Assembly (NCBI RefSeq): GCF_014773385.1
Contig: NZ_JACXAI010000010.1
Span: 62,001-126,000, forward strand
Direction: 5' to 3'
Length of the DNA stretch: 64,000 nt
DNA from: Metabacillus arenae
Lineage (GTDB): Bacteria; Bacillota; Bacilli; Bacillales; Bacillaceae
Made by a program: the position numbers and the translations under genes. Shown in pieces: positions 1 through 9,502 of this stretch; the first letter of the stretch is position 1, and every line of letters starts with the position of its first letter. The notes under the pieces are model-generated. The model was not told where the DNA came from and ran no database searches. It worked only from the letters and a program-made list of their open reading frames with translations.

Positions 1-22
1 GGCCTTACTGTTTAATGCTTTC

Positions 23-913
23 TCATGGTTTCCAAGTGATTGGAGGCTGAGATGGCTGTGGGTCATGCTCCGTTAAGAACTGCTGCAACCCCCCCAAATC
101 ATCGGTGTTTATAAAATCTACACCAGCTTTCAAAAGTTCATGCCATATCGCTTCCCGCTGTGGTGAGGGGATGTCAGGAGTAGCCCAAAAGCGGACCTTT
201 TGATTATTAGCATGAGCAGTTGAAACAATCGTATTCAATTTCTCCCGTTCCTCAACCGGCATTTCTCCTTCACCATTCCATGAGAAATGTTTCGTCCAGT
301 TATCACTGATGACAGGCATAAATTCATTTGCAGTGCCTGAACCCAAGTCGCTCATTCGTCCATCATAGGCTGCATAGCGAACAGGCTGATTCTCCATAAG
401 GTCACGCGGACGGTTACCTGATATATAAACCGTTACGGCGCCAGGTTTTACTCCTGCAGGCGTGAATTTTGTAAGCATCCTTTGATACTTGCGGAGCTGT
501 TTATGTATAGCCCGGTAAGTCGCCTCATCCGCCGACTTAATGTCAATCCATAGGATAAAATCATGCTTATAATTTGGATAAACAGATCTGTGATTGTTCT
601 TGACTCTTTCCATCAACGGTTTAAGATATAGAGATTGTAACGTCCGTTCTGATCGAACATCTTCCCTGTCATGAGCGATAAGCAGCTTGCCATCGACAAG
701 CCAAACGTCCGCTTCAACACTAGTAAACCCATGGCTTAAAGCATCCTGTAATGGACGGGAATGCTCATAATCATTATGAGCATGGGCTTTGGCAAGAGGC
801 AAAGCAGACTCCTGATTTGATGTTTTGGATTGTGGCTTGGCAGTCGAAACTTGTGTAAAAGAAGATGCAAATACAGCTAAGACAATAGTGAAAATAAATA
901 CCATTTTTTTCAA
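23..913 (-). CDS. Secreted GDPD/PLC-like phosphodiesterase
   Basis: The 296-residue protein has an N-terminal signal peptide (hydrophobic residues 4-20) and a TIM-barrel phosphodiesterase core of the glycerophosphodiester phosphodiesterase / PI-phospholipase C superfamily. It has an HND motif at about residues 46-48, then SVEADVW and an AHD motif near residues 70-85, which match the catalytic and metal-binding H, E/D and H of that superfamily. The overall pattern is closest to the AIM6-like branch. A TTG start at 913 is chosen because AGGAGG lies nine bases upstream; the longer frame would start directly on the ribosome binding site. It is probably exported and cleaves a phosphodiester outside the membrane; the substrate cannot be told. 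It is the last gene before the left edge. Confidence 0.75.
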   Translation of the reverse strand: MKKMVFIFTIVLAVFASSFTQVSTAKPQSKTSNQESALPLAKAHAHNDYEHSRPLQDALSHGFTSVEADVWLVDGKLLIAHDREDVRSERTLQSLYLKPLMERVKNNHRSVYPNYKHDFILWIDIKSADEATYRAIHKQLRKYQRMLTKFTPAGVKPGAVTVYISGNRPRDLMENQPVRYAAYDGRMSDLGSGTANEFMPVISDNWTKHFSWNGEGEMPVEEREKLNTIVSTAHANNQKVRFWATPDIPSPQREAIWHELLKAGVDFINTDDLGGLQQFLTEHDPQPSQPPITWKP

Positions 914-1281
914 ATCTCTCAACCTCCTATTAGAAAAATTTCACCTCTCATATTAAAGAAAAATCACCAAGTTACAAGGTGAAAACTTAATGTTTTACAA
1001 AACTAAACAGAAATTTTACATACCATTAAAAAAGGTTTTTAAAGATTTACATGCCAAAAAAAGGATATTAAAATGACCACAAATAGAGATCCCTTGAAGA
1101 TTTAGAGAGGTTACTAATGGTTGTCGCGGTTAAAAATTCAATAAAAATAAAGCCGAGCGGAAAAGAGGCAAAGGTTGCTTCGTTTAAATGAATTAAAACA
1201 GCCGCTCATAAATGGAAAGGAAGGAATACCTTCTATTCAAATGAGCGGCCAATGCCCGTCGGCGCAATTTTTAACCGACTC
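914..1281. other. Intergenic region, no gene
   Basis: About 370 bases without a plausible coding frame, between two minus-strand genes. It carries the promoter side of the phosphodiesterase gene and, at its right end, a stem-loop that probably terminates the propeller gene (listed separately). I see no riboswitch or repeat family member. Confidence 0.5.
1201..1249 (-). terminator. Stem-loop 3' of propeller gene
   Basis: GCCGCTCAT (1201-1209) pairs perfectly with ATGAGCGGC (1241-1249), and an inner GAAGG/CCTTC pair extends the stem. Read on the minus strand it follows the stop of the propeller gene by about 30 bases and is followed by TGTTTTAATT, a weak T tract. It is probably a terminator. 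Confidence 0.55.
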
Positions 1282-3789
1282 CTATTTTTTTAGTTTAAGC
1301 TTCCACAGCTTTATGTCATCATAAAAAGCAGTGGTAGTAGCGTATGAAGTAGTATAGGCGATAACTCTAGCGGTGACAACATTTTCTGGTGCCTTTGCTG
1401 TGACTGAAACGGTCTGCCATTTGTTATAACCTATCTCTGTATGGACAGGAACAGAGATGATTTCTTTCCCATTTTCATCATAATAGCGAAGCATAAAGCT
1501 TGCCAGTCCATCCTTTATAAATAATTTAGATTCAGCTGTCAAGACATCTCCTGCTTTTATATCGATTGCCTGGCTCATAAGGGCAACTGCTTTGTTTCTT
1601 GAGCTATCTATCAGCTTAAGGCTTTTTCTACCTTTATAGCGCCGTTCATCATCTGCATCATACTGAACATCTGAATCAGTAGTGAACATAGATGTCCAGC
1701 CAGGAATTACTCCATCCTGAATTGGTTTTTCAAAGCTGTGATTTTGAAGAGGTTTTCTTTGTTTTCCTTTTACTTGGTCGACAGTCATTTTGTAAAGAAG
1801 GGTCCGATTTGATCCGAGAGAATAATAGATGTCGCCTTCATCATTAATATCATAAGAATAAGCATTCGCTATTCGTTTGCTTTCAAGTGTATCAGAGTCT
1901 ATAGCAGTTAGATTACCGCTGAAACCAGCATATAATAAACCTTTTGACCATTCAAGCGCTATCGAATGCCATACTCCGAAAGGCAAAGAACCATCAGGGT
2001 AGAGCTTTTTACTTTTTACCACTTCCAGTGTTTCTGGATTCAGGGCAAAAATAGCATTTTTTACTGCTCCCCACAATAATCCATCAGGTCCAAATGAGAG
2101 TTCCCCAATTGCTTCAGGTTTTTCAATTCCTTCTACAGCAAGGGAAACCTCCTTTATCTTCTTTTCATTTTTGACATCCCATACAAAAATTTTTGCTTCT
2201 TGGGCTGTCGGCTCAACACCGAGCCCTCCATTAATTGTCGTAGAACCAAAGACTTTTCCTTCTTTATAGGCTAGACTCATAACACTTTGATCTTCTACGA
2301 CATTTCGGAACACTTTATGCTTTTGCTCATCGCTGCTAGCAGGATCGTAAACAGTTAAGGCACCTCCAAGCTCTCCATAAAAAGGAATACTCCCAATGAA
2401 TGCCTTTCCTTCGGCAGATTCAATATCACTAATGCGATTTTGCTCTTCTCCCAGTGTAAAGAGTCGTTTAGGATTAGAAGAGGATGGCTCAAGGGCAGGA
2501 TCATATTCTCGAATATCTCCTTCCGGATATACTCCCATTAGCATTTTATCGCCAAAAACCCCCATGCTGTCTCCTTGTCCCAGGTTAAAGGATTTCTTAG
2601 TCCCTGTTGCAGGATCATAAATAGCACCTTTTCCTGTTTGCATCCCGCTAATGTAGAGTTTTCCACCTGGCCCTTTTTCAATTGCTTGCATGACTGTGGG
2701 CGTTCCCTTGACTAAAGAAGGCAATTTGACTACTTTTTTTGTTTCAAGGTTTAAGATGGCAACATATCCGCTGAAATTGATCGTAACAAGACTTTTACCC
2801 GGCAATTCAGGGGTGTTGAATTCAACCCAATCTACTCCACGGAAACCGCTCTCATATTGGATGCCTGCGCTTTCAATTTTTAACGTCGTAAGATCAATTA
2901 ATTTTAATTCGTTATTAGTTGTCATGAAATAGACTTTGTTATTGAGGGATTCTTCTTCAACATGCAATCCCCGAACATTTGGTATGACAATATCTAACCA
3001 TTCCTGAGTCTGGGTATCATATAAATAACCGTTGCTTGAAAGCTCAAAGCGGGCAAAAAGATAACGATCATCAACACTATTTAAGTCATAAACATGACCA
3101 GGTTCGCCAAGCTCTTCAGCTATATCAGACTTTTCCCCTGTTTCGGTGTTGTACTTGATAATCTTTCCATGACCTGTTCCTGAATAAATCGTTTCATTAA
3201 CGATAGCCAGTGAACGAATATATTCTTGTGAGATTTCTCCTATCATTCTTCCGTAATCGATCACTTCATTAGATTCGGGTTTATATTGAAAGACTTTCCC
3301 GCTTGGATAGGTTCCTACATAAACATTCCCTGCAGAATCAGAGGTAATGGAAAATGGAAAGGTCTCCCCAGGAAACGAAGCAACTACTGCCGCTTTTTTT
3401 GTAACAGGAGAATATTTCCATAATTTTGCTCCTCCGCCGATTGTGGCAATGTACAAGTCACCATTAGGTAAAACCTCATGAGCCCAAGTATTTTCAGCCC
3501 CTTCCAGATCAATGGTTCTAAGCAGTTTATAATCGTTTAAATCCAGCACATTCAGCTTTGCAGGAAAACCCTTAGTCGTCGTATACATGACATGATGTCC
3601 ATCTTCTTTTCCAACGGCACCATTAAAAATACTGATTGAATCATCAAGGGGTGCTGTTAATTCCTCGGGTTGCCCAAAAACGATTTGCTCTAATTTATTC
3701 TTTTTTGCAGCATTAGCCTCTTTAGTAGAAACTAGGATTGATGAGAAAAAAAGGATCATGCTCAAACATAAAACGATCCATTTTTTCAT
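1282..3789 (-). CDS. Secreted beta-propeller protein with C-terminal carbohydrate-binding-like domain
   Basis: 835 residues. A signal peptide (MKKWIVLCLSMILFFSSIL, cleavage near the AxA at 26-28) is followed by about 640 residues of repeated blades of the NHL/PQQ/YVTN type with motifs such as DLYIATIGG, NVYVGTYPSG and GLLWGAV. Residues about 680-832 form a separate jelly-roll-like domain with NHSFEKP and a YDDIKLWKL ending, as in CBM4/9-like modules. It is a tandem paralogue of the next gene; both share a block around GELGGALTVYDP and GGLGVEPT. Propellers of this size serve as glycan-binding proteins or polysaccharide lyases, but no catalytic residues can be assigned here. The start follows AAGGAGGGTG. 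Its location next to sugar ABC genes suggests a role in extracellular glycan use, which is an inference. Confidence 0.7.
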   Translation of the reverse strand: MKKWIVLCLSMILFFSSILVSTKEANAAKKNKLEQIVFGQPEELTAPLDDSISIFNGAVGKEDGHHVMYTTTKGFPAKLNVLDLNDYKLLRTIDLEGAENTWAHEVLPNGDLYIATIGGGAKLWKYSPVTKKAAVVASFPGETFPFSITSDSAGNVYVGTYPSGKVFQYKPESNEVIDYGRMIGEISQEYIRSLAIVNETIYSGTGHGKIIKYNTETGEKSDIAEELGEPGHVYDLNSVDDRYLFARFELSSNGYLYDTQTQEWLDIVIPNVRGLHVEEESLNNKVYFMTTNNELKLIDLTTLKIESAGIQYESGFRGVDWVEFNTPELPGKSLVTINFSGYVAILNLETKKVVKLPSLVKGTPTVMQAIEKGPGGKLYISGMQTGKGAIYDPATGTKKSFNLGQGDSMGVFGDKMLMGVYPEGDIREYDPALEPSSSNPKRLFTLGEEQNRISDIESAEGKAFIGSIPFYGELGGALTVYDPASSDEQKHKVFRNVVEDQSVMSLAYKEGKVFGSTTINGGLGVEPTAQEAKIFVWDVKNEKKIKEVSLAVEGIEKPEAIGELSFGPDGLLWGAVKNAIFALNPETLEVVKSKKLYPDGSLPFGVWHSIALEWSKGLLYAGFSGNLTAIDSDTLESKRIANAYSYDINDEGDIYYSLGSNRTLLYKMTVDQVKGKQRKPLQNHSFEKPIQDGVIPGWTSMFTTDSDVQYDADDERRYKGRKSLKLIDSSRNKAVALMSQAIDIKAGDVLTAESKLFIKDGLASFMLRYYDENGKEIISVPVHTEIGYNKWQTVSVTAKAPENVVTARVIAYTTSYATTTAFYDDIKLWKLKLKK

Positions 3790-3913
3790 TTAAATCACCC
3801 TCCTTGAAATAGAAATCTCCCCTCTTTTTTATTTTTGATTAGCAGAAGTTCGTCTGTAAAACTAAAAAAGGGGAGTGAATAATCAGCAGACTAATAGAGA
3901 ACAAATGACAGAG

Positions 3914-5899
3914 CTATCGGTTATATCTATACAAATCAGTCCCTCTTGAAAAATAAATATTTCCATCAAGGTCTTTTGCAAATAGTGAAGCGTTTGTTTC
4001 TAAAATTTCGGTTTCCCAAGTTTCAGGATTAAATTTAAATAGTTTTCCAAGAGTTGTTCCGTAAAAATGACCATCTGAATCAAAGCTTAGAAATGCTCCT
4101 CTCCAATAATGACCAACGCCATTCCAGGTGAAAGGAAATAGTTCTTTCGTTTGAATGATCTGTCCGGTTCCTGGATCAAATTTAAATATTTTACCCGGAC
4201 TCATTCCCCATAAATATCCTTCGTCATCAAATGCAAGTGCACCAATAGCTTTTTCTCCAGGTAAAGGGGTAATTTCAAACAGTTTCTTGTTTGATTGCGG
4301 ATCAAAAGCAAACAACTTAGCTTCTGTTTCTGTTGGTGTTACGCCAAGACCGCCTGAAACGCTTGTGCCACCATATACAATCCCATCTTTATACTGCAAG
4401 GATATGACACTTTGGTTTTCAACAATATTACGATGAACCTCATATTGTTCGGTTTGTTCATCAAGGACAGTCAATGCCCCGCCAAGCTTACCGTAATCTG
4501 GTACCGTTCCGATAAATACTTTTCCATCTCCTTCTGCAAACCCAAAGGGACGGTCTTGCTCATACTCCTTTAACGAAAAAAGCGCACGGGGATTTGTTGC
4601 CTCGGGTATGTTTGTCGGGTCGTGATCATAAGGCTTAGATGGGTCATATTGATACACATAACCTCCAGAATAAACACCAAGGTATAGATACTTTTCAGTA
4701 GAAATCATGTTCTCTGCTTGACCAAAGCCTGTGTGTCTAGCAAACTGGTTTTCCTCTGGTGAATAATATGAGAAACCACCAGACAAATAGCCGCTGGTGA
4801 AAATGTTTCCATTTGGACCCCTGCGAATTGACTGAATAGGAATCGGCTGTCCTTCAATCTCAGCTTGAATCTCTTTTGATTTACCCGATTTAGGGTTGTA
4901 AATCCAATAATAACCGTTATATCGGATACTAACTAAGCTGAGTCCCTTAAAGCCGGGCTCATTCAAACGAATCCAACCCATTCCTTTGTTGCTCCAATTT
5001 TCCTTATAGCCTGTAGCAGTAAGCTTTCTAGATTTTAAATTGTAGGAATATAGTTCATTATCTTTATTAAAATAAATAAGGTTTTTAGCTCCTGGAGGGG
5101 ATACCTTAGCCCCTTTTACCCCTGGGATTTCATCAATCCAGCGTTTTTTCTTAAGATCATAGACTAATAGTGTGCTTGATGGTGTAACTCTAGCGAAAAG
5201 AAGGTTTCCTTCAGCATCTAAGTCGAAAACAGTTTGCTGGTTCTGAAATTTTTCAGGAAGCAGAATTTCTCTTTTTTTACCTGTTTTCGGATCAAGTTCT
5301 ATCAAATGAGCCTTTTGAACTCCAATCCCAACGTACACTTTCTTTTTAAAAATGGTGATACTTCGTGTATATCCCTGATTTTCAACCATTTGACCGTAAT
5401 CCTTAAACTGGTTTGTTTTTGGATCATACATAAACACTTTTCCATTCGGATAGGTCCCGCCGTAAATACGTCCCTTTTTATCTGTCTGTATATGCCAAAG
5501 GGCTGTTTCTGACGAAATCGGCTTACCTAAATTTTCGACTGAGTTGGTTGATGGGGAATACCTGTACAAATTTGTTCCACCGGCAATATAGACGTTTCCA
5601 TCTGGATCAATTACCATTCCCCATGCAGAAGAAGCGCCATTAAGAGAATGGACCGCAACTTTTTTGCCGCTTACGGGATCAATGATATTTAAGATAGCTG
5701 GATCGCCATTTGCTGTTGCATAAATCACTTCCTTTCCGTTAGGGCCTTTTCCATAAGCGCTCGAGAGGATTCCGATGTTATAATGCGGAGTCCCGAGCTT
5801 TTCGGTCGATTCTGAAGCGAGTGCTTTTGATTGACCAGATAAAAGACATAAAGAGACAAGCATCAATGTGGACAAAAAACCAAAAAACCAACCTTTCAA
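3914..5899 (-). CDS. Secreted beta-propeller protein, paralogue without the C-terminal module
   Basis: 661 residues with a signal peptide (MKGWFFGFLSTLMLVSLCLL, cleavage after ALA near 28) and beta-propeller repeats throughout (NVYIAGGTNLYRYS, RIYGGTYPNG, YLWGMSPGKIFKFD). It lacks the CBM-like tail of the downstream paralogue, so the pair looks like a tandem duplication in which one copy gained or lost a domain. The TTG at 5899 is chosen because GAGGAGG lies nine bases upstream. The two genes are co-oriented with about 110 bases between them and are divergent from the sugar permease operon. The function is unknown; glycan binding or lyase activity is possible. Confidence 0.65.
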   Translation of the reverse strand: MKGWFFGFLSTLMLVSLCLLSGQSKALASESTEKLGTPHYNIGILSSAYGKGPNGKEVIYATANGDPAILNIIDPVSGKKVAVHSLNGASSAWGMVIDPDGNVYIAGGTNLYRYSPSTNSVENLGKPISSETALWHIQTDKKGRIYGGTYPNGKVFMYDPKTNQFKDYGQMVENQGYTRSITIFKKKVYVGIGVQKAHLIELDPKTGKKREILLPEKFQNQQTVFDLDAEGNLLFARVTPSSTLLVYDLKKKRWIDEIPGVKGAKVSPPGAKNLIYFNKDNELYSYNLKSRKLTATGYKENWSNKGMGWIRLNEPGFKGLSLVSIRYNGYYWIYNPKSGKSKEIQAEIEGQPIPIQSIRRGPNGNIFTSGYLSGGFSYYSPEENQFARHTGFGQAENMISTEKYLYLGVYSGGYVYQYDPSKPYDHDPTNIPEATNPRALFSLKEYEQDRPFGFAEGDGKVFIGTVPDYGKLGGALTVLDEQTEQYEVHRNIVENQSVISLQYKDGIVYGGTSVSGGLGVTPTETEAKLFAFDPQSNKKLFEITPLPGEKAIGALAFDDEGYLWGMSPGKIFKFDPGTGQIIQTKELFPFTWNGVGHYWRGAFLSFDSDGHFYGTTLGKLFKFNPETWETEILETNASLFAKDLDGNIYFSRGTDLYRYNR

Positions 5900-6470
5900 C
5901 TTTACATACCTCCTCAAAAAGTGTAAACACAGAAGTAGTATCTTGGGTCAAATCTGGTTTCTATTTAATCATACATAAAAACGGTCATAAATCAATGGTA
6001 TTTTCAGAAAATTAAATAAATAATGAAGAAAAGAAAGTTTTACTTTATATCAATAATTGAATGACCAGAAAGGTTATCAAGCTAAAATGGTGCCCAGATT
6101 TATAAAAGAATCATAAGTTCAATCTGAAGTTGTGGAGGGTGTTGAAGGTGTTCAATTGTCTCAAAATAAAAAATATATTGACAATTATACCAGCCACGTT
6201 TACTCTAAACTAAAGTACCAGTTTTGAACCAGTGGTGAACTGAAAAGATAAAGGGGGGAGATTTTCATTATGCGGGAGAAGAATAAGGGATTGTTTTTTA
6301 TTAGATTAGAATGTGTAAGTCTTTAAAGTGCTAAAGAGTATAGTTGGAGAACCGCTGTTTGCTGCTAGTCTCACATCTGGCCACAACATTAAAGATATTT
6401 ATTCTAAGAGTGATGGCATTGTATTTTAACGTATACGAAAACGGTCTTTAAAAGTATAGGAGGTGTATGA
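5900..6470. other. Divergent intergenic region with a relic gene
   Basis: About 570 bases between the propeller genes (minus) and the ABC permease operon (plus), so it must hold both promoters. It contains a strong ribosome binding site (GGGGGGAG, 6253-6260) before an ATG at 6270 that opens only 18 codons, and then a decayed C-terminal coding relic (listed separately). No full-length substrate-binding protein gene is present, although one normally precedes such permeases. Confidence 0.6.
6328..6429 (+). pseudogene. Relic resembling the C-terminus of a BtpA/SgcQ-family protein
   Basis: The frame from 6328 reads LKSIVGEPLFAASLTSGHN and continues IKDIYSKSDGIVF before a stop. This resembles the end of BtpA/SgcQ-family TIM barrels, which typically carry a short glycine-rich strand, then ENI.DIY, then ADG.IVGT. 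After the stop, the bases ACGTATACGAAAACGG could still encode the GTY..RKR tail if small indels are allowed. No upstream part of the gene remains. This is pattern recognition from memory, not an alignment. Confidence 0.35.
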
Positions 6471-7430
6471 ATGGGGGAGCCAAATCTATCCTATGAAAAA
6501 TCTAAATCAAAAATAACTGAAGAAGATCGCAAAGTAAGTCGGTTATCTAAGATAAAGAGGAACTGGAATAAATATGCAATTGTTTACATCTTTTTAGTCC
6601 CTATACTTATTCATTTCAGTATTTTTCATCTTTTTCCTATTCTGTTCAGTTTATATATTACATTTACTGATTGGCCAATCATTGGTGATCCTGAATTTGT
6701 AGGCTTCAAAAATTGGATCAATTTCTTTTCAGATGAGATGGCATGGAAAGCGATCTGGAATACCATTTTATTTTCTTTGTATTATATTGTTCCCACGATG
6801 GCATTGGGTCTTTTTTTAGCTATATTGATAAACAGCGGGAAGAGAGGTACAGGCCTTTTTAAAGGGATTTTTTTCTTACCGGTTGTTACGTCATTTGTTG
6901 TTATATCAGGGATTTGGGCTTGGCTTTTTAAAGGAACAGATGACGGCTTTTTAAATGCCTTTATTGGAATGTTTGGAATCCCACCACAACTGTTCCTTTC
7001 AAACTCCTCCCAAGCGTTAATTGTGCTGGCAGGGTTAAGCATATTTAAAGTATGCGGAAGCACAATGATTTACTACTATGCTGGTCTTCAGTCTATACCT
7101 GAGGAATATTATGAAGCTGCAAGAATTGATGGAGCTGCCAATTGGAAGCTTTTTTGGAAAATAACGTTTCCTTTACTTCTTCCTATCCATTTCTATGTTG
7201 GGATTATCACCACAATAGGATCGTTCCAAATCTTTGATTCCGCTTACCTATTAACAAGCGGGGGACCTAATTATTCTACAACTACAATCGTTTATTATCT
7301 CTACCAAGAAGGCTTTACGTCATTGAGATTGGGATATGCAAGTGTCCTAGCTTACGTATTATTCTTTATTGTATTTGGGATTTCATTAATACAGAAGAAA
7401 TATTTCGGCAAAGAAGTAAGTTACAAATAA
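6471..7430 (+). CDS. Carbohydrate ABC transporter permease (MalF type)
   Basis: 319 residues with six predicted membrane helices and the MalF/UgpA-type inner-membrane fold. The EAA loop EAARIDGAANWKLFWK at about 215-230 docks the ATPase. It starts at an ATG after AGGAGGTG. It forms a pair with the next gene. Neither a binding protein nor an ATPase is encoded in this operon. In Firmicutes the ATPase is usually a shared MsmX-type protein, but the missing binding protein is unusual. Confidence 0.88.
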   Translation: MGEPNLSYEKSKSKITEEDRKVSRLSKIKRNWNKYAIVYIFLVPILIHFSIFHLFPILFSLYITFTDWPIIGDPEFVGFKNWINFFSDEMAWKAIWNTILFSLYYIVPTMALGLFLAILINSGKRGTGLFKGIFFLPVVTSFVVISGIWAWLFKGTDDGFLNAFIGMFGIPPQLFLSNSSQALIVLAGLSIFKVCGSTMIYYYAGLQSIPEEYYEAARIDGAANWKLFWKITFPLLLPIHFYVGIITTIGSFQIFDSAYLLTSGGPNYSTTTIVYYLYQEGFTSLRLGYASVLAYVLFFIVFGISLIQKKYFGKEVSYK

Positions 7431-7443
7431 AGGGGGATAGGAG

Positions 7444-8256
7444 ATGGAAAAAACCACAAGATGGACATATGTCCCATTGCTGATTTTTGGATTGTTATTT
7501 CTTACACCGTTTCTAATTATGCTCATTGGTTCTTTCATTCCAATGAAGATTCCGGCAGGTAACCCATTTTTATGGTTTACTCAAGAGGAGTTCTCCTTCG
7601 CAAACTTTCTTTATATTTTAGCAAATGCGAAATTTATTAAGTGGATCATAAATTCCTTAATTATCACGATAATTCCAGTTTTTTCGCAAATGTTTTTTGC
7701 AGCTGTATTAGGTTATATTTTTGCCAAAAAAGAATTTCCTTTTAAAGAGGTCATTTTCTGGCTGATGATGGCGGTTATTATGCTTCCAAGTCAATTGCTG
7801 ATTATCCCAAGATATATTATGTTTAGTGAATTTGGCTGGATAAATACGTATATGCCATTAATTATTCCCGAATTGTGGGGGATCCTTGGTGTCTTCTTCG
7901 TAAGGCAATATATGCAAACTTTGCCTAAAGATCTTGAAGAGGCTGCTTATATCGACGGTGCCAATGACTTTACTGTGTTTTTCAAGATTATGCTCCCTAT
8001 GGCAAAGCCTGTAATTGCTACAGTAGGTACCTTCGCTTTCATTGGTAACTGGAATGACTTATTAACTCCTTTAATTTTTACTACAAGTGAGGAGATGTAT
8101 CCCGTTACTGTTGGATTGGCATCGCTTTTAACAAAGGAAGGGAATTTTGGAGTGGAAATGGCAGGTTCTGTTCTTTCATTTATTCCGACCTTTCTTATCT
8201 TCTTGTTCTTTCAACGTTATTTCGTAAAAGGGATTGCCTTATCAGGGTTGAAGTAA
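7444..8256 (+). CDS. Carbohydrate ABC transporter permease (MalG type)
   Basis: 270 residues with six predicted helices and the EAA motif EEAAYIDGAND at about 165-175, typical of MalG/UgpE. It follows the MalF-type gene by 13 bases and has its own AAGGGGGATAGGAG ribosome binding site, so the two are co-transcribed and should form a heterodimer. The substrate is unknown; the enzymes that follow suggest a sugar, polyol or sugar acid that is oxidised and then cleaved by an aldolase. Confidence 0.88.
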   Translation: MEKTTRWTYVPLLIFGLLFLTPFLIMLIGSFIPMKIPAGNPFLWFTQEEFSFANFLYILANAKFIKWIINSLIITIIPVFSQMFFAAVLGYIFAKKEFPFKEVIFWLMMAVIMLPSQLLIIPRYIMFSEFGWINTYMPLIIPELWGILGVFFVRQYMQTLPKDLEEAAYIDGANDFTVFFKIMLPMAKPVIATVGTFAFIGNWNDLLTPLIFTTSEEMYPVTVGLASLLTKEGNFGVEMAGSVLSFIPTFLIFLFFQRYFVKGIALSGLK

Positions 8257-8376
8257 AAATGTTAGCTTAGATCTTTTTATCAAGTTTAGTTGATAGCCCC
8301 TTCTTTATAAGCGGATCGAAGCTAAACTATCAAAAACCTCCAATATAAATTCTACGACTGAAGGGAGTTGTCCGCA

Positions 8377-9399
8377 GTGAAAAGTGTAGTGGCCGAGGAC
8401 GGGAAAATTTGTGTAATTGACCATACAATTCCTACTGTAAAATCAGGGTTTCTGCTTATAAAAACGTTGCATTCTGTCATAAGCCCAGGGACTGAATTAT
8501 CCATGCTGAGCTCAAGCCAGGGAAAGACGGTTTCGCTCGGCTATAGTGCAGTAGGGAGAATCATAGATTGTGGTGAGGGAACAGACCCTTTTTATAAGGG
8601 GGAGCTTGTAGCATGTTATGGGGCCCCTTATGTAAAACATTCAGAATATTTATTAGTACCGAAAACACTTTGCTGTTCTGTCCCGGCAGGTGTGCAACCA
8701 AGAGAAGCAGCGCTGGCAGGGCTTGGCGCAATTGCTATCCATGCATTACGTTTAGCGAATCTTCAGTTTGGAGAGTCGGTAGTTGTTGCAGGACTTGGAG
8801 TCTTAGGGCAATTAATCGCGCAAATTTCTAATTCTGTTGCTTATCAGGTCATTCCGTATGAAATAAATGAAGGGCGTGCTAATCTTTTTCAATCGATTAC
8901 AGGATTAAACACATACACATCAATAGAGGATCTTGCTGTAGAGATAAAAGAAAAAACAAATGGTAATGGTGCAGATGCCGTTATGCTTTGTGCGGGTGGA
9001 GGGAAGTCTGAGTTAACCAATGAAAGTCTGAAGTGGTTGAGGGATCGGGGAAAGGTTGTAATTGTTGGTGACATTGAGCCGCATTTCAACCGGCAGTTGA
9101 TGTTTGCTAAAGAGGCGCAAATATTAATTTCCAGGGCAGGCGGTCCCGGCCGATATGACCCTGTTTATGAAAAAAGTGCACAAGATTACCCCTACGGCTT
9201 TATTAGATGGACGGAAGGACGAAACATAGAAGAATATTTACGGCTTATTCTTGAAAAGAGAATTAAGGTAAAAAGCTATCTCCAGCATTCTGTTATCTTT
9301 CAGGAAATTCATGAAGCATATGAGGAGCTGAAAGAAAAAAATTCAGATGTACTAACAAAAGTAATTGATTACAATCTAATCGAAGAAAAAACTGGTTAG
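8377..9399 (+). CDS. MDR-family (zinc-type alcohol) dehydrogenase
   Basis: 340 residues of the medium-chain dehydrogenase/reductase family. It has an N-terminal GroES-like domain and a Rossmann domain with a nucleotide motif at VVVAGLGVLGQLIAQ near residue 135. The usual GHE catalytic-zinc motif is replaced by LGYSAVG, so it may not be a classical zinc alcohol dehydrogenase. A GTG start at 8377 is chosen because AAGGGAG is nine bases upstream, whereas the TTG at 8368 abuts it. It is about 120 bases after the permeases and begins the catabolic part of the operon. Enzymes of this branch often sit beside Gfo/Idh/MocA dehydrogenases in sugar operons. The substrate is not known. Confidence 0.78.
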   Translation: MKSVVAEDGKICVIDHTIPTVKSGFLLIKTLHSVISPGTELSMLSSSQGKTVSLGYSAVGRIIDCGEGTDPFYKGELVACYGAPYVKHSEYLLVPKTLCCSVPAGVQPREAALAGLGAIAIHALRLANLQFGESVVVAGLGVLGQLIAQISNSVAYQVIPYEINEGRANLFQSITGLNTYTSIEDLAVEIKEKTNGNGADAVMLCAGGGKSELTNESLKWLRDRGKVVIVGDIEPHFNRQLMFAKEAQILISRAGGPGRYDPVYEKSAQDYPYGFIRWTEGRNIEEYLRLILEKRIKVKSYLQHSVIFQEIHEAYEELKEKNSDVLTKVIDYNLIEEKTG

Positions 9400-9502
9400 C
9401 GTTCGAATAGGAGGATCAAAAGACCCTGAGGTTTAATAATGAATTTACAAGTCTGGATCACATTATAAATTAAAAATGATTTGAAGAAAGGGGATGGAAT
9501 AT

